From contig CAUJDL010000033.1 in the NCBI GenBank assembly GCA_963169635.1, positions 1 to 39,841 of the forward strand: a stretch of 39,841 nucleotides of DNA. Reading direction: 5' to 3'. Under the pieces are notes generated by a model. The model was not told the DNA's origin. It saw only the letters and a list, made by a program, of their open reading frames with translations, and searched no databases. The position numbers and the translations under genes were made by a program. Origin of the DNA: Bacteroidota bacterium. Lineage in GTDB: Bacteria > Bacteroidota > Bacteroidia > Chitinophagales > Chitinophagaceae. Shown piece by piece: positions 7,616 through 18,049 of this stretch; positions within the stretch are counted from its first letter, which is position 1; every line of letters starts with the position of its first letter.

Positions 7616-8797
7616 TTAAGGTAAGCTAATAACCATTGCACTAGCACCACCTCCACCATTACAAATACCTGCAGCCCCAGTTTTACCATTATTTTGTTGT
7701 AATACATTTATAAGTGTTACAATAATTCTTGCACCACTACAACCTAAAGGATGACCTAAACTTACAGCACCACCATGTACATTTACTTTAGTAGATGGTA
7801 AATCCATTTTTTGACAGTTTACTAAACCTACTACACTAAATGCTTCATTTAATTCAAAGAAATCTATATCACTAATTTTTAAACCAGCTTTATTAACAGC
7901 TTTTGGAACAGCTAAACTTGGTGTAGTGGTAAACCATTCAGGTGCTTGTTCTGCATCTGCATAGCTATTAATAATGGCTATAGGTTTTATACCTAATTCA
8001 TCTGCTTTTTCTTTGCTCATTAAAACTAATGCAGCAGCACCATCGTTCATAGTACTTGCATTTGCAGCAGTTACAGTACCATCTTTATTAAATGCAGGTT
8101 TTAATGTAGGAATTTTATCAAACTTTACATTAAAAGGTTCTTCATCTTTATCAATAATTACTTTGCCTTTTCTTGTTTCAATTTCTACAGGTACTACTTC
8201 ATTAGCAAATTTTCCATTTGTCCATGCAGCCTGACTACGTTGATAACTTTCAATAGCAAAATTATCTTGGTCTTCTCTTGTTATATTACATTCTTTAGCA
8301 GTAGTATCAGCAAAATTGCCCATTGCACCATTAAAGTAAACATCAGTTAATCCATCTTTTGCTAAGCCATCAATCATTTGTACATTACCATATTTATTAC
8401 CCCAACGCATATTAGGAGAATAAAAAGGAACATTACTCATACTTTCCATTCCACCTGCAACAATAATATCTGCATCGTTTAATAAAATACTTTGTGCAGC
8501 AAGTGCAATAGACTTCATACCACTTGCACAAACTTTATTTACTGTAGTAGCAATAACACTATCTGGCAAACCTGCAAACTTAGAAGCCTGACGTGCAGGA
8601 GCTTGTCCTAAATTGCCTTGTAATACACAACCCATTATTACTTCTTGTACTTGCTCTGGTTTAATACCTGCTTTATTAATAGCAGCTTTAATAGCTACTG
8701 CACCTAATTGTGTAGCAGTTACATCTTTTAAAACACCACCAAAACTACCCATTGGTGTACGTACTGCACTAACTATATATACTGTTCTGTTATTCAT
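7616..8797 (-). CDS. Acetyl-CoA C-acetyltransferase (thiolase)
   Basis: Condenses two acetyl-CoA, or cleaves 3-ketoacyl-CoA. The 393-residue product has all thiolase landmarks: IVSAVRTPMGSFGG at the start, the nucleophile loop VNKVCASGMKSI (Cys about 90), the ELNEAF motif, GGAVSLGHPLGCSGARI with the active-site His, and the C-terminal CNGGGGASA motif with the second Cys. The frame is open for eight more codons to an ATG at 8821, but a TACCTTTG promoter box occupies 8819-8826. Transcription should begin after it, so the start MNNRTVYIV at 8797 is chosen. It is first in a two-gene unit with the FKBP gene. Whether the role is beta-oxidation or acetoacetyl-CoA synthesis is not shown by the context. 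Confidence 0.95.
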   Translation of the reverse strand: MNNRTVYIVSAVRTPMGSFGGVLKDVTATQLGAVAIKAAINKAGIKPEQVQEVIMGCVLQGNLGQAPARQASKFAGLPDSVIATTVNKVCASGMKSIALAAQSILLNDADIIVAGGMESMSNVPFYSPNMRWGNKYGNVQMIDGLAKDGLTDVYFNGAMGNFADTTAKECNITREDQDNFAIESYQRSQAAWTNGKFANEVVPVEIETRKGKVIIDKDEEPFNVKFDKIPTLKPAFNKDGTVTAANASTMNDGAAALVLMSKEKADELGIKPIAIINSYADAEQAPEWFTTTPSLAVPKAVNKAGLKISDIDFFELNEAFSVVGLVNCQKMDLPSTKVNVHGGAVSLGHPLGCSGARIIVTLINVLQQNNGKTGAAGICNGGGGASAMVISLP

Positions 8798-8818
8798 ACA
8801 ACAAAAATTTTTAGGCTG

Positions 8819-8826
8819 CAAAGGTA
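8819..8826 (-). promoter_or_regulatory. -7 box TACCTTTG of the thiolase gene
   Basis: Perfect TAnnTTTG match, 21 bp before the ATG at 8797. It overlaps the farther ATG at 8821 and so decides the start. The -33 element is not clear. Confidence 0.6.
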
Positions 8827-8888
8827 CATGAAACAGCTTAAAAAATGCTTAATTTTTAAAGATGATACTGAGTAAAGAATAGGAGAGA

Positions 8889-9905
8889 TTATAACTGCTT
8901 TTTTCTGTTGTACCAAGGTAATAATAGTAAGCAAATAAAACCTACCAATAATACAATAATACATTGTGCAAACCATTGTAAAGTGCCATTTGCATAACCT
9001 ATAGAATTAGTAATAGAAGGTTGTTGTAAACTTAAAACAATAGCTATTAATGCAGGATAAGAACCTATACCACCAGGAGTAATTATCATACCTATACTTG
9101 CAAATGCTAAACATGTAATAGCTACAAAAATGCTTAAACCTGCTGTGCCTTGCATTGCATAAAACCCTATCCATGTGCCTAAAAGATATAACAACCAAAT
9201 AAGCAATGAATAAAAGAAAAATAATTTTTTTTGTTTTAGTTTTAATGTTGTTAGCAAACCTTCGCCTACACCTTTAATTATTTTTTTGATAGCTAGAATA
9301 ATTTTCTGTATTCTTTTAGTTGCTATTAACCAAATAATCGTTGCTACAATCAATAAAGCAATAGCTATTAAAATAATTTGTTTTGTTTGACTCATTGTTT
9401 CGTTAGGCTTGCCTGCAATAAATATTTGCATTTCTTTATAAGCAGCCATTACCACATCGAACTGAAAAATTAATGCTAATAAAAAAACAATGCCTAAACT
9501 TAAAGTATCAATAGCTCTTTCTGCTACCATTGTACCTACAATTTTTTCTGCTGGTACTTTTTCATAACGTGCTAATATGGTACATTTTAAAACTTCGCCT
9601 AAACGAGGTATTGCCATATTAGCCATATAACCTATCATTACTGCAAAAAAAGTATTTGGTGCAGAAATCTGATAACCCATTGGTTGTATTAAAATTCGCC
9701 ACCTCAATGCTCTAACAATATGACTTAATACAATAATAAAAAATACTGGAATAAATAAAATATAGTTGGCAGAAGTTAGTGCATGTTTAAACTCTTTCCA
9801 TTCTGTTGGGTTACTTCTTATTTTATGAATACTTAACCAAACTAAAAAAATACCTAAGCCCATAAAGACAAGATATTTAATAATATTGGTAATTGTTTTT
9901 TGCAT
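8889..9905 (-). CDS. Lysylphosphatidylglycerol synthase transmembrane-domain family protein (YbhN/UPF0104-like)
   Basis: Integral inner-membrane protein of 338 residues. It has about eight hydrophobic segments, for example YLVFMGLGIFLVWLSI at 11-26, ILFIPVFFIIVLSHIVRALRW, and the last near VLLVGFICLLLLPWY. The family signature is visible as SHIVRALRWRILIQPMG, then MIGYMANMAIPRLGEVLKCTILARYEKVPAEKIVGTMVAERAIDTLSL. Members resemble the flippase domain of MprF without its synthase domain; the lipid handled here is unknown. It follows panC on the same strand with a 112-bp gap. In related genomes, as I recall, this gene family often follows panC and panD, but no panD lies here. A possible -7 box CATCTTTG stands about 40 bp upstream. 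Confidence 0.85.
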   Translation of the reverse strand: MQKTITNIIKYLVFMGLGIFLVWLSIHKIRSNPTEWKEFKHALTSANYILFIPVFFIIVLSHIVRALRWRILIQPMGYQISAPNTFFAVMIGYMANMAIPRLGEVLKCTILARYEKVPAEKIVGTMVAERAIDTLSLGIVFLLALIFQFDVVMAAYKEMQIFIAGKPNETMSQTKQIILIAIALLIVATIIWLIATKRIQKIILAIKKIIKGVGEGLLTTLKLKQKKLFFFYSLLIWLLYLLGTWIGFYAMQGTAGLSIFVAITCLAFASIGMIITPGGIGSYPALIAIVLSLQQPSITNSIGYANGTLQWFAQCIIVLLVGFICLLLLPWYNRKKQL

Positions 9906-10017
9906 ACAGTATTCAATAAATTATGTTAATTGAAAGTACAAAGATGCAACATTCAATTGCTATTGCTTTAAGTAAATTGTTATTTTTTTAAAGATGATGA
10001 AAGAGAAATAATTTTTA

Positions 10018-10878
10018 TCATCTATTATTTGATAAAAGTAAATTATCTATCAGCCTTACATTATTAATAAATGCAGCAATTAAAGCTACATAGTTTTCTG
10101 TTGGTTGATAAACTTCTACAGGTAATAAATTATCTGCTCTGCAAATACTTACATAATCTATTTTTTCAAACCCTGCATCTAATAAAATTTTACTTGCTTG
10201 TTCTACTAATAACGCAATAGGTGTATGTTTAATATTGTTTTGTATAAATTGTAAAGCAGTGTAAATAGCTGTTGCTTGTTGTTTTGCTGTATCACTTAAT
10301 CTTGCATTTCTGCTACTCATAGCAAGGCCAGATGTTTCTCTAATAGTTGGTACAATATTTATTTGTAGTTTATTATTCCATTGCATTAGCTGTACCAATT
10401 TGGTAATTACCATACATTGCTGATAATCTTTTTGTCCTAAAAACAAAATAGAAGGCTCTACCATTTTTAATAATTTTTCTACCACATTACACACACCTTG
10501 AAAATGACCTTTTCTGTATTTACCTTCTAAAATTTCTTCTAAATAATCTAAAGGATAGTAAGATAATTTTTGTAAACCATCTGGATAAACCTCTTGTACA
10601 TGAGGTAAAAAAAGAATATCGCAACCTGCTTGTGCTAATAAAAAAATATCTTGCTCAAGTGTGATAGGATATTTTTCAAAATCTTTTTTATCGTTAAACT
10701 GTGTAGGATTTACAAAAATGCTACAAACAGTTAAAGTAGCTTTTTGTTTACTTTCATTAATTAAAGTTAAATGTCCTTGATGCAATGCACCCATTGTTGG
10801 TACAAAACCAATGATATCTTTATTTTTTGCTTTGGCAATTGTTTGTTTAAGTATATGAGTTGTTTTACAAATTATCAT
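10018..10878 (-). CDS. panC: Pantoate--beta-alanine ligase
   Basis: Joins pantoate and beta-alanine with ATP to make pantothenate, the precursor of coenzyme A, in the cytoplasm. The 286-residue length is standard. Motifs: GFVPTMGALHQGHLTLI at about 24-40 (HxGH nucleotide-binding motif), CSIFVNPTQF, EGKYRKGHFQGVCNVVEKL, LFLGQKDYQQ, and RETSGLAMSSRNARL (KMSKS-like). The ATG at 10878 begins directly at the first strand. It is divergent from recG over a 132-bp spacer with no strong promoter box. The beta-alanine source (panD) is not in the window. Confidence 0.96.
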   Translation of the reverse strand: MIICKTTHILKQTIAKAKNKDIIGFVPTMGALHQGHLTLINESKQKATLTVCSIFVNPTQFNDKKDFEKYPITLEQDIFLLAQAGCDILFLPHVQEVYPDGLQKLSYYPLDYLEEILEGKYRKGHFQGVCNVVEKLLKMVEPSILFLGQKDYQQCMVITKLVQLMQWNNKLQINIVPTIRETSGLAMSSRNARLSDTAKQQATAIYTALQFIQNNIKHTPIALLVEQASKILLDAGFEKIDYVSICRADNLLPVEVYQPTENYVALIAAFINNVRLIDNLLLSNNR

Positions 10879-11010
10879 ACAAAAAAATAAATTTATACAT
10901 GGCTAATAGGGCAAATATGGTATTTAATTTTTTATCAACCCATACTTTATGATTGATTAATTGAAAACATAAAAATATATAATCAAATCTTTACTATTTT
11001 AGCCACGCTG

Positions 11011-13122
11011 ATGACAGAACAAAAAAACATATTATCTTATCCCATAGAATATTTAAAAGGTGTAGGACCATTAAGAGCAGATTGGTTAAAGAAAGAATTA
11101 AACATTTTTACTTTTCACGATTTATTACATTTATTTCCTTTTAGACATGTAGATAAATCTACTATATCATTTATCAAAGAAATTAAACCAACCACAGAAT
11201 TTATACAAGTAGCAGGTAAGCTAAATGAAATACAAGTGTTGGGCGAAAGAAGAAGTAAAAGATTAATTGCTTATTTAAGAGATAGTACAGGTGTGGTAGA
11301 GTTGGTTTGGTTTCAAGGAATTAATTGGGTGCAAAAATTTTTGCAAGAAGGCAATAATTATTTGGTTTTTGGCAGAACAACCATGTTTAATAATAAGCCA
11401 CAAATTGTACATCCAGAAATAGAAATTTATTTACCAAAAATTACTCAAGAAAAAGCAAGTTTTGAACCTATTTATCCCTCTACAGAAAAATTAAAAGCTA
11501 AAGGACTAAATGGAAAACAAATTGCTAAACTTACTCAAGCATTATTTACACAAATAAATGAAAATGATTTACCAGAAAATATTCCATCTACCATTTTACA
11601 ACAATTAAATTTAATAGGCAGATATGATGCTTATAAAAACATTCATTTTCCTCAAAATATACAAGTATATGAACAAGCATTGTATCGCTTAAAGTTCGAG
11701 GAATTTTTTATTGCACAAGTAAGATTAAACTTAATAAAACTTGCCAGACATAAAGTAAGTAAAGGTGTAAAGTTTGAAAAAGTAGGTAATTATTTTAATG
11801 ATTTTTATAACCATCATTTACCTTTTGAATTAACAAATGCACAAAAAAATGTAATAAAACAAATAAGACAAGATACAGCAAAAGGGCATCAAATGAATCG
11901 TTTATTACAAGGCGATGTTGGTAGTGGCAAAACTATTGTTGCTTTGCTATGTATGTTATTAGCAGCAGATAATGGTTATCAAAGTTGTATTATGGCACCT
12001 ACAGAAACCTTAGCACAACAGCATTTTAATAGTATTAGTAGTTTAATTGATAAAGAAAAAATACAGCTTAGTTTATTAACAGGTAGTACAAAAGCAAAAG
12101 AAAGAAAAGAAATTTTAGCCAACTTAAAAAATGGTACTACACATTTTATTGTAGGCACACATGCACTAATTGAAGATGCTGTACAATTTAAAAACTTAGG
12201 CTTTGTAGTGGTAGATGAACAACACAAATTTGGTGTAGCACAAAGAGCAGCTTTATGGAAAAAAGCTTTAACACCACCACATATTTTAGTAATGACAGCT
12301 ACACCTATACCTCGTACTTTAGCTATGACAGCTTATGGCGATTTAGATTATAGTGTAATGAATGAACTACCTAAAGGAAGAAAAGAAATAACTACAGTAC
12401 ATAGATATGATGCTCAAAGAATAAATGTAATGGAGTTTATTAGAACTGAGTTAAGTAAAGGACGACAAGCATACATCATTTATCCATTGATTGAAGAAAG
12501 TGAAAAACTTAGTTATGAAGATTTAAAGAGAGGTTATGACGATGTAAAAAGTTATTTTCCTGAACCTACTTATTACATTAGTATGCTACATGGTAAAATG
12601 CCTACAGAACAAAAGGAAGTGAATATGAAAAGATTTGTAGAAGGCAAAACACAAATTATGGTAAGCACTACAGTTATTGAAGTAGGTGTTAATGTTCCTA
12701 ATGCTACAGTAATGGTAATTGAAAGTGCAGAAAAATTTGGATTGTCGCAATTACATCAATTAAGAGGTAGGGTAGGAAGAGGTAATGAAAAAAGTTTTTG
12801 TATTTTATTAACAGGTAGTAAAGTAAGCACAGAAGCTAAAGAAAGAATCCAGATAATGTGCCAAACAAATGATGGATTTGTAATAGCAGAAAAAGATTTA
12901 ATATTACGTGGTCCAGGTGATGTAGAAGGCACAAGACAAAGTGGTGCATTAAACTTTAAACTAGCATCAATAGTGAATGATAAGCCTTTATTAGAAAATG
13001 CAAAAGATGCTGCAGAAAAATTAATATTAGAAGACCCAGAAATAAATTTGGCAAATAATTTGCCATTAAAAAAATATCTGCTTCAGCAAAAAGGAGGAAA
13101 TAATTGGAGCAAAATTTCCTGA
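11011..13122 (+). CDS. recG: ATP-dependent DNA helicase RecG
   Basis: Branch-migrating helicase that remodels stalled forks and recombination intermediates. The 703 residues match the family length. The N-terminal wedge/OB domain occupies roughly residues 10-230 and includes YLKGVGPLRADWL and the LFPFRHVDKS region. The superfamily 2 core follows: Walker A GDVGSGKT at about 301, DEQH box VVDEQHKFGVAQR at about 401, TATPIPRTL, then VSTTVIEVGVNVPNATVMVIE and the QLRGRVGRG motif. The RecG-specific tail DLILRGPGDVEGTRQSG is present. The start at 11011 directly precedes the conserved region. A possible terminator lies just after the stop. Confidence 0.97.
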   Translation: MTEQKNILSYPIEYLKGVGPLRADWLKKELNIFTFHDLLHLFPFRHVDKSTISFIKEIKPTTEFIQVAGKLNEIQVLGERRSKRLIAYLRDSTGVVELVWFQGINWVQKFLQEGNNYLVFGRTTMFNNKPQIVHPEIEIYLPKITQEKASFEPIYPSTEKLKAKGLNGKQIAKLTQALFTQINENDLPENIPSTILQQLNLIGRYDAYKNIHFPQNIQVYEQALYRLKFEEFFIAQVRLNLIKLARHKVSKGVKFEKVGNYFNDFYNHHLPFELTNAQKNVIKQIRQDTAKGHQMNRLLQGDVGSGKTIVALLCMLLAADNGYQSCIMAPTETLAQQHFNSISSLIDKEKIQLSLLTGSTKAKERKEILANLKNGTTHFIVGTHALIEDAVQFKNLGFVVVDEQHKFGVAQRAALWKKALTPPHILVMTATPIPRTLAMTAYGDLDYSVMNELPKGRKEITTVHRYDAQRINVMEFIRTELSKGRQAYIIYPLIEESEKLSYEDLKRGYDDVKSYFPEPTYYISMLHGKMPTEQKEVNMKRFVEGKTQIMVSTTVIEVGVNVPNATVMVIESAEKFGLSQLHQLRGRVGRGNEKSFCILLTGSKVSTEAKERIQIMCQTNDGFVIAEKDLILRGPGDVEGTRQSGALNFKLASIVNDKPLLENAKDAAEKLILEDPEINLANNLPLKKYLLQQKGGNNWSKIS

Positions 13123-13126
13123 TTCT

Positions 13127-13180
13127 ATAAACCTGCTGAAATAAGATGATGTTTAATTATTAGGTTTATCTGTATTTTTA
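13127..13180 (+). terminator. Possible terminator after recG
   Basis: Arms ATAAACCT (13127-13134) and AGGTTTAT (13162-13169), perfect over 8 bp with a 27-nt loop, followed by TGTATTTTTAC. The long loop makes it a weak call. Confidence 0.35.
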
Positions 13181-13227
13181 CTTGAAGATGAAGATTATTA
13201 AGTAATGAATACAAAAATTCATCAGTA

Positions 13228-16200
13228 ATGCAACAAACAAGAACGATAAAAAATATTTTACTACAAAAAATTATTGTCCTTTCTCTATTTACCATAATAG
13301 CTTTATCTGCTAATGCACAAAGCTATTTAGAGTTTGTAGAAAACAAAGGACAATGGGACGAAAAAATTAATTTTAAAGGCGAATTAATAAATGGTGCATT
13401 TGCATTGCAACAAACAGGTTATCGTTTGTTAATGTATAATAATGAAGACTTAAAAAAACGCAACGAATTTTTTCATGGTCAAGCACATTCAGATGCAAGT
13501 AAAAATGAAACTAATCATTAAACACCAAAAGATTTTAATTTTCGTTCTCATGTATATGAAGTAAAATTTTTAAATGCTAATGCAACACCAACTATTAGTG
13601 CAGAAAAACCTTTAAGCAGTTATAACAATTATTATATTGGTAACGATAAAAGTAAATGGGCTTCTGGTTGTAAAATTTATCATGCAATTACATATCAAAA
13701 TATTTATCCCAATATTGATATAAGATATTATACCAACGACAATCATTTAAAATACGATTTTATTGTAAGGCCAGGAGGCAATGTACAAGACATAGTTTTA
13801 TATTTTGAAGGAGTAGATAAATTAAAAATTAGTAAAGGAAATTTAATAATTAAAACTTCTGTAGGAGAAATAAAAGAATCTGCACCTTACTCTTATCAAA
13901 TATCAGAAAATGGTAAGCAAGAAGTAACTTGTAATTATGAATTAAGAGGTAATATTTTACGTTTTAATGTAAAAGAAAATATAGATGCAAATGCAACATT
14001 AGTAATAGACCCAACATTAATTTTTTCCACATTTACAGGTAGTACAGCAGATAATTGGGGTTATACAGCAACTTATGATAATGATGGAAATTTTTATGCT
14101 GGAGGTATTGTATTTGGTTCAGGATTTCCTGTAAGTAATGGTGCATTTTTAACAGCTTTTCAAGGTGGCTTACCTGGTTCTCAAGGTGCTTTTGATATTG
14201 GTATTATGAAGTTTAATGCTACAGGTAGCAATCGTATTTATGCTACATATTTAGGTGGTGCAGGTAATGAGCAACCTCATAGTTTAGTGGTAGATAAAAA
14301 TAATAATTTAATTGTAGCAGGCAGAACAAATTCTGCTAATTATCCTACAACACTTACAAGTTTTGGACCTACTGGAGGTTGGGATATTATTTTAACTAAA
14401 TTAAATTTTGCAGGTACTGCTTTAGTCAATAGTATTAAAATAGGTGGTAGTGGCGATGATGGTGTAAATATTAAACCAAAATCAGAAAGTGGATTAATAA
14501 CTATTAGAAGAAATTATGGCGATGATGCAAGAAGTGAAGTAATTGTAGATGATAATGATAATATTTATTTAGCTAGTAGTACACAATCAGTCAATTTTCC
14601 AACAACTAATAATGCTGCACAAACTGTACGAGGTGCTACTAATACTGATGGAAGATATCAAGATGGTGTAGTTATTAAAACAAATGCTACATTAGATAAT
14701 ATTATTTTTAGTACACTATTTGGTGGCAATAATGATGATGCAGCTTTTGTATTAGCACTTAATCCCACCAACAATAATATTTATGTAGCAGGTGGTACAG
14801 CAAGTACAGATTTAATAGGAGATAAAACAGGTGTATTATTTCCCAACAATCAAGGTGGTGCAGAAAATGTAGATGGATTTGTAACAATACTCAGTAACGA
14901 TGGAACACAAATTATTAAAACATCTTACATGGGTACTAATGGTGTAGATATTGTTTTTGGTATTCAGTTCGATAAAAAAGGTTTTCCTTATATCATGGGT
15001 ACAACTACAGGTTCTTGGACAGTAAAAAATGCAACATATACACAAGCCAATGGCAAACAATTTATATCTAAATTAAAACCAGATTTATCAGATTGGGTGT
15101 ACTCTACAGTATTTGGTACAAATAGTAGTAGTCCAAATATTTCGCCTGTTGCTTTTTTAATAGATCGTTGCGAAAATGTTTATGTTTCTGGTTGGGGAGG
15201 AGATATTAATAGCCAAATGGGTTATGTACCAAATCAATCAACAGCAGGGTTAGCAGTAACTACAGATGCAATTAAAAAATTAACTGATGGTACAGATTTA
15301 TATTTTTTTGTAATGGAAAAAAATGCTCAAAGTTTATTGTATGGTACATTCTTTGGACAAAATGATCATACAGGAACAATAGGAGAGCATGTAGATGGTG
15401 GTACCAGCAGATTTGATAAAAGTGGTGCAATATATCAATCAGTTTGTGCAAATTGTGGTGGACAAACAGTTTTTCCTACAACACCAGGTAGTTGGTCGCC
15501 AAATAATGGTACAGGTGGTATAAATTGTAATTTAGCTGCTATTAAAATTGCCTTCAATTTTGCAGGTGTTGGCAGTGGTGTTCAATCATCTGTTAAGGGT
15601 GTTATAGAAGCATCTGGTTGTGTACCTCTACAAGTAACATTTACAGATACTATTGCTAATGCACAACAATATGTTTGGCAATTTGGCGATGGCTCTCCAA
15701 ATGTTACTACAACTGCACCAACTATACAACATACTTATAATGCAGTAGGTACTTATTCTGTAAGATTAGTTTCTATAGACTCTAATTCTTGCAATATTGC
15801 AGACACATCTTATACTACTTTAAAAGTAAGAAATGATGATGCTTTTCCTGCATTTACCATTACCAGACTTTTACCTTGTCAAGATTTAAAATATACTTTT
15901 ACTAATACAACTGTACCACCTGTAGGCAAGCCTTTTAAAAACACAAGTTTTACTTGGGATTTTGGCGATGGTACAACATTAGTTTCTGGGGCACAACCTG
16001 CTACACATACTTATACTACTGCAGGTAATTATACTGTAAAGCTAATTTTAAACGATACTAATTATTGTAATTCGCCAGATACTGCACAACATCTTTTAAG
16101 AGTATCGCCTTCTGTAAAAGCAAATTTTACTACTAATAATGCAGGATGTGTTCCTTATACTGCACAGTTTAATAATACATCAACTGCTGGTACAGATTTT

Positions 16201-16884
16201 ATTTGGAGCTTTGGCGATGGAAGTCCTGTTTCTACTGCTATTAATCCATCTCATATTTATACATCAGGTGGTAATTATACAGTAAAACTTGTTGCAATAG
16301 ATACAGGTACTTGTAATAAAAAAGATAGCACCACATTTACAATTGCTATTAGTCCTAATCCTTCATCTTCATTTAGTTTTAATCCTAATCCACCAGATGT
16401 AAATACGCCTGTAAATTTTGTAAATACATCTTCTGGAGGTAATAAATATACTTGGCATTTTGGCGATGGCGATAGTGTAGTTACTAATAATTATACTGCA
16501 GCAATTAATCATCAATACACTAGTACACAAACTTATAATGCTTGTCTTGTAGTTACTAATAGTTTTAATTGTAAAGACACATCTTGTACTCCTATCAAAG
16601 CAAGAGTAACTCCATTAGTTGGTGTACCAAATGCTTTTACACCTAATGGTGATGGTAAAAATGATGTTTTATATGTACAAGGATTTGGTATTAGTAAAAT
16701 GGTTTGGAGAATTTATAATAGATGGGGTAAATTATTATTTACAGGTATAAGTTTAGGTCGTGGTTGGGATGGTAAATATAAAGGCGAATTATTGCCACAA
16801 GATGTTTATCATTATACTTTAGATGTAGAGTTTAGCGATGGTACTAAAAATACTATTAAAGGAGATATAACTTTGTTAAGATAA
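13228..16884 (+). pseudogene. Large T9SS type B cargo protein (DUF7948, SBBP repeats, PKD domains), interrupted by one in-frame TAA
   Basis: A secreted, surface-attached protein of 1218 codons if read through. Order: signal peptide ending SANAQ (about 1-30); the DUF7948-like N-terminal region LEFVENKGQWDEKINFKG; SBBP-type propeller repeats such as IYATYLGGAGNEQPHSLVVD; four PKD domains, each with a FGDG core (QFGDGSP, DFGDGTT, SFGDGSP, HFGDGDS); and the gliding-motility-type C-terminal domain VPNAFTPNGDGKNDVLYV to ITLLR, a type B sorting signal. A TAA at 13519-13521 (codon 98) breaks the frame. Codons continue in the same frame on both sides with no other stop, so this is a single nonsense change, not a frameshift. 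Downstream coding looks undecayed, so the change is recent, a sequencing error, or read through. An internal start at 14206 would lack the signal peptide. The PorP/SprF gene follows after 32 bp. Confidence 0.85.
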
Positions 16885-16916
16885 ATTTTATTATAACAGT
16901 AAGAACAAATTGAATA

Positions 16917-17945
16917 ATGGTTAAATACATCAAAATATTTTCTTTTATTTTTTTCATACAGTTTATACAACAATTGTATGCACAAGATTTGCATTTTTCT
17001 CAATACTTTAATGCACCATTATTAGTAAATCCTGCAAATACAGGTTTTAATCCAGATTTTGATTATAGAGTTGGTGGCAATTATCGTAAGCAATGGGCTT
17101 CTATTTCTGCTTATCCTTATAAAACAATGAATGTTTGGGGTGATGTACAATTATTTAATGAAAGGTTTGAGAATGCTTGGATTGGTGTAGGTGGTGCTAT
17201 GTTGCAAGATGTTGCAGGTTCAGGTAGTTTAACATCTACCAGAGCTTATGCTTCTATTGCTTATCATCAATTATTAGGATACGAAAGTTTATTAAGTGCA
17301 GGTTTTAATATAGGCTTTACACAAAAAAGAATAGACCCTTCTAAGCTTACTTTTAACTCTCAATGGAATGGTCAATTTTTTGATATTAAAATTCCATCTG
17401 GCGAACCTTTTGCTTCTAATGGAGTAAATTATTTTTCTTTACAAGCAGGTATTAATTACTCATGGTTTGCAAGTGATAATTTATATTTAAGTACAGGAAT
17501 TAGTGTAAGTAATATTAACAGACCTAATGAATCTTTTTTTAGTAATAATAAAGTAGATACAAAAGTAAACCCACGAATTACCTATTTTGCAAATGGTAGT
17601 TTTAAAATTAATAATTTTTGGATTGTAAATGCTAACTTTTATTATAGTACTATTAAAACTAATAAAGAAATTGTTTTAGGAGGTATTTTACAAAGAGATT
17701 TAAGTGCAGAAGGTAATGGTAGTTTACAACTTTTAGCAGGTGCATATTATAGAGCAAGTGATGCTTTAATACCTATGATAGGTTTTGATATCAATAATTT
17801 TAAACTCACTTTTAATTACGATGCTACATCATCTTCATTAAAAAATTACAATAACTCAATTGGTGCTTATGAAGTATCTATTGTAAAGAGTGGTTTATTT
17901 AAAGGCAAAGAAAAAAATATTAAATGCCCAGGTGTAAGGTTTTAA
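16917..17945 (+). CDS. PorP/SprF family type IX secretion membrane protein
   Basis: Outer-membrane beta-barrel protein that accompanies type B T9SS cargo; SprF-like proteins are needed to export or attach a specific partner (family knowledge). The 342-residue protein has a signal peptide ending LYAQ at about residue 22, then the family hallmark QDLHFSQYFNAPLLVNPANTGFN. It continues with amphipathic strands such as YRVGGNYRKQWASI and ends in KCPGVRF. The start at 16917 gives a normal signal peptide. It lies 32 bp after the large cargo gene, on the same strand, so the pair is likely one operon and the interrupted cargo is its natural partner. The barrel gene itself is intact. Confidence 0.92.
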   Translation: MVKYIKIFSFIFFIQFIQQLYAQDLHFSQYFNAPLLVNPANTGFNPDFDYRVGGNYRKQWASISAYPYKTMNVWGDVQLFNERFENAWIGVGGAMLQDVAGSGSLTSTRAYASIAYHQLLGYESLLSAGFNIGFTQKRIDPSKLTFNSQWNGQFFDIKIPSGEPFASNGVNYFSLQAGINYSWFASDNLYLSTGISVSNINRPNESFFSNNKVDTKVNPRITYFANGSFKINNFWIVNANFYYSTIKTNKEIVLGGILQRDLSAEGNGSLQLLAGAYYRASDALIPMIGFDINNFKLTFNYDATSSSLKNYNNSIGAYEVSIVKSGLFKGKEKNIKCPGVRF

Positions 17946-18049
17946 TAAACTGTCATACAATTGTTTTTTATTTTAGTACCTAAAGACGATATGGAATCAT
18001 TTTATTATAAAGGCAAAGATTTGTATTTAGCTGCAGTAGAAACATTAGA

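Noticed and set aside
7974-8234. 86-codon plus-strand frame within the thiolase gene
   Set aside because: Antisense shadow of the conserved thiolase frame; no start context or motif.
8797-8821. Upstream ATG adding eight residues to the thiolase
   Set aside because: It lies within the TACCTTTG promoter box, and thiolases start at the IVSAVRTP strand.
14206-16884. Treating the part from 14206 as an independent intact gene
   Set aside because: It would begin inside a propeller repeat without a signal peptide; the open same-frame sequence from 13522 to 14205 shows it is one gene with 13228-13518.
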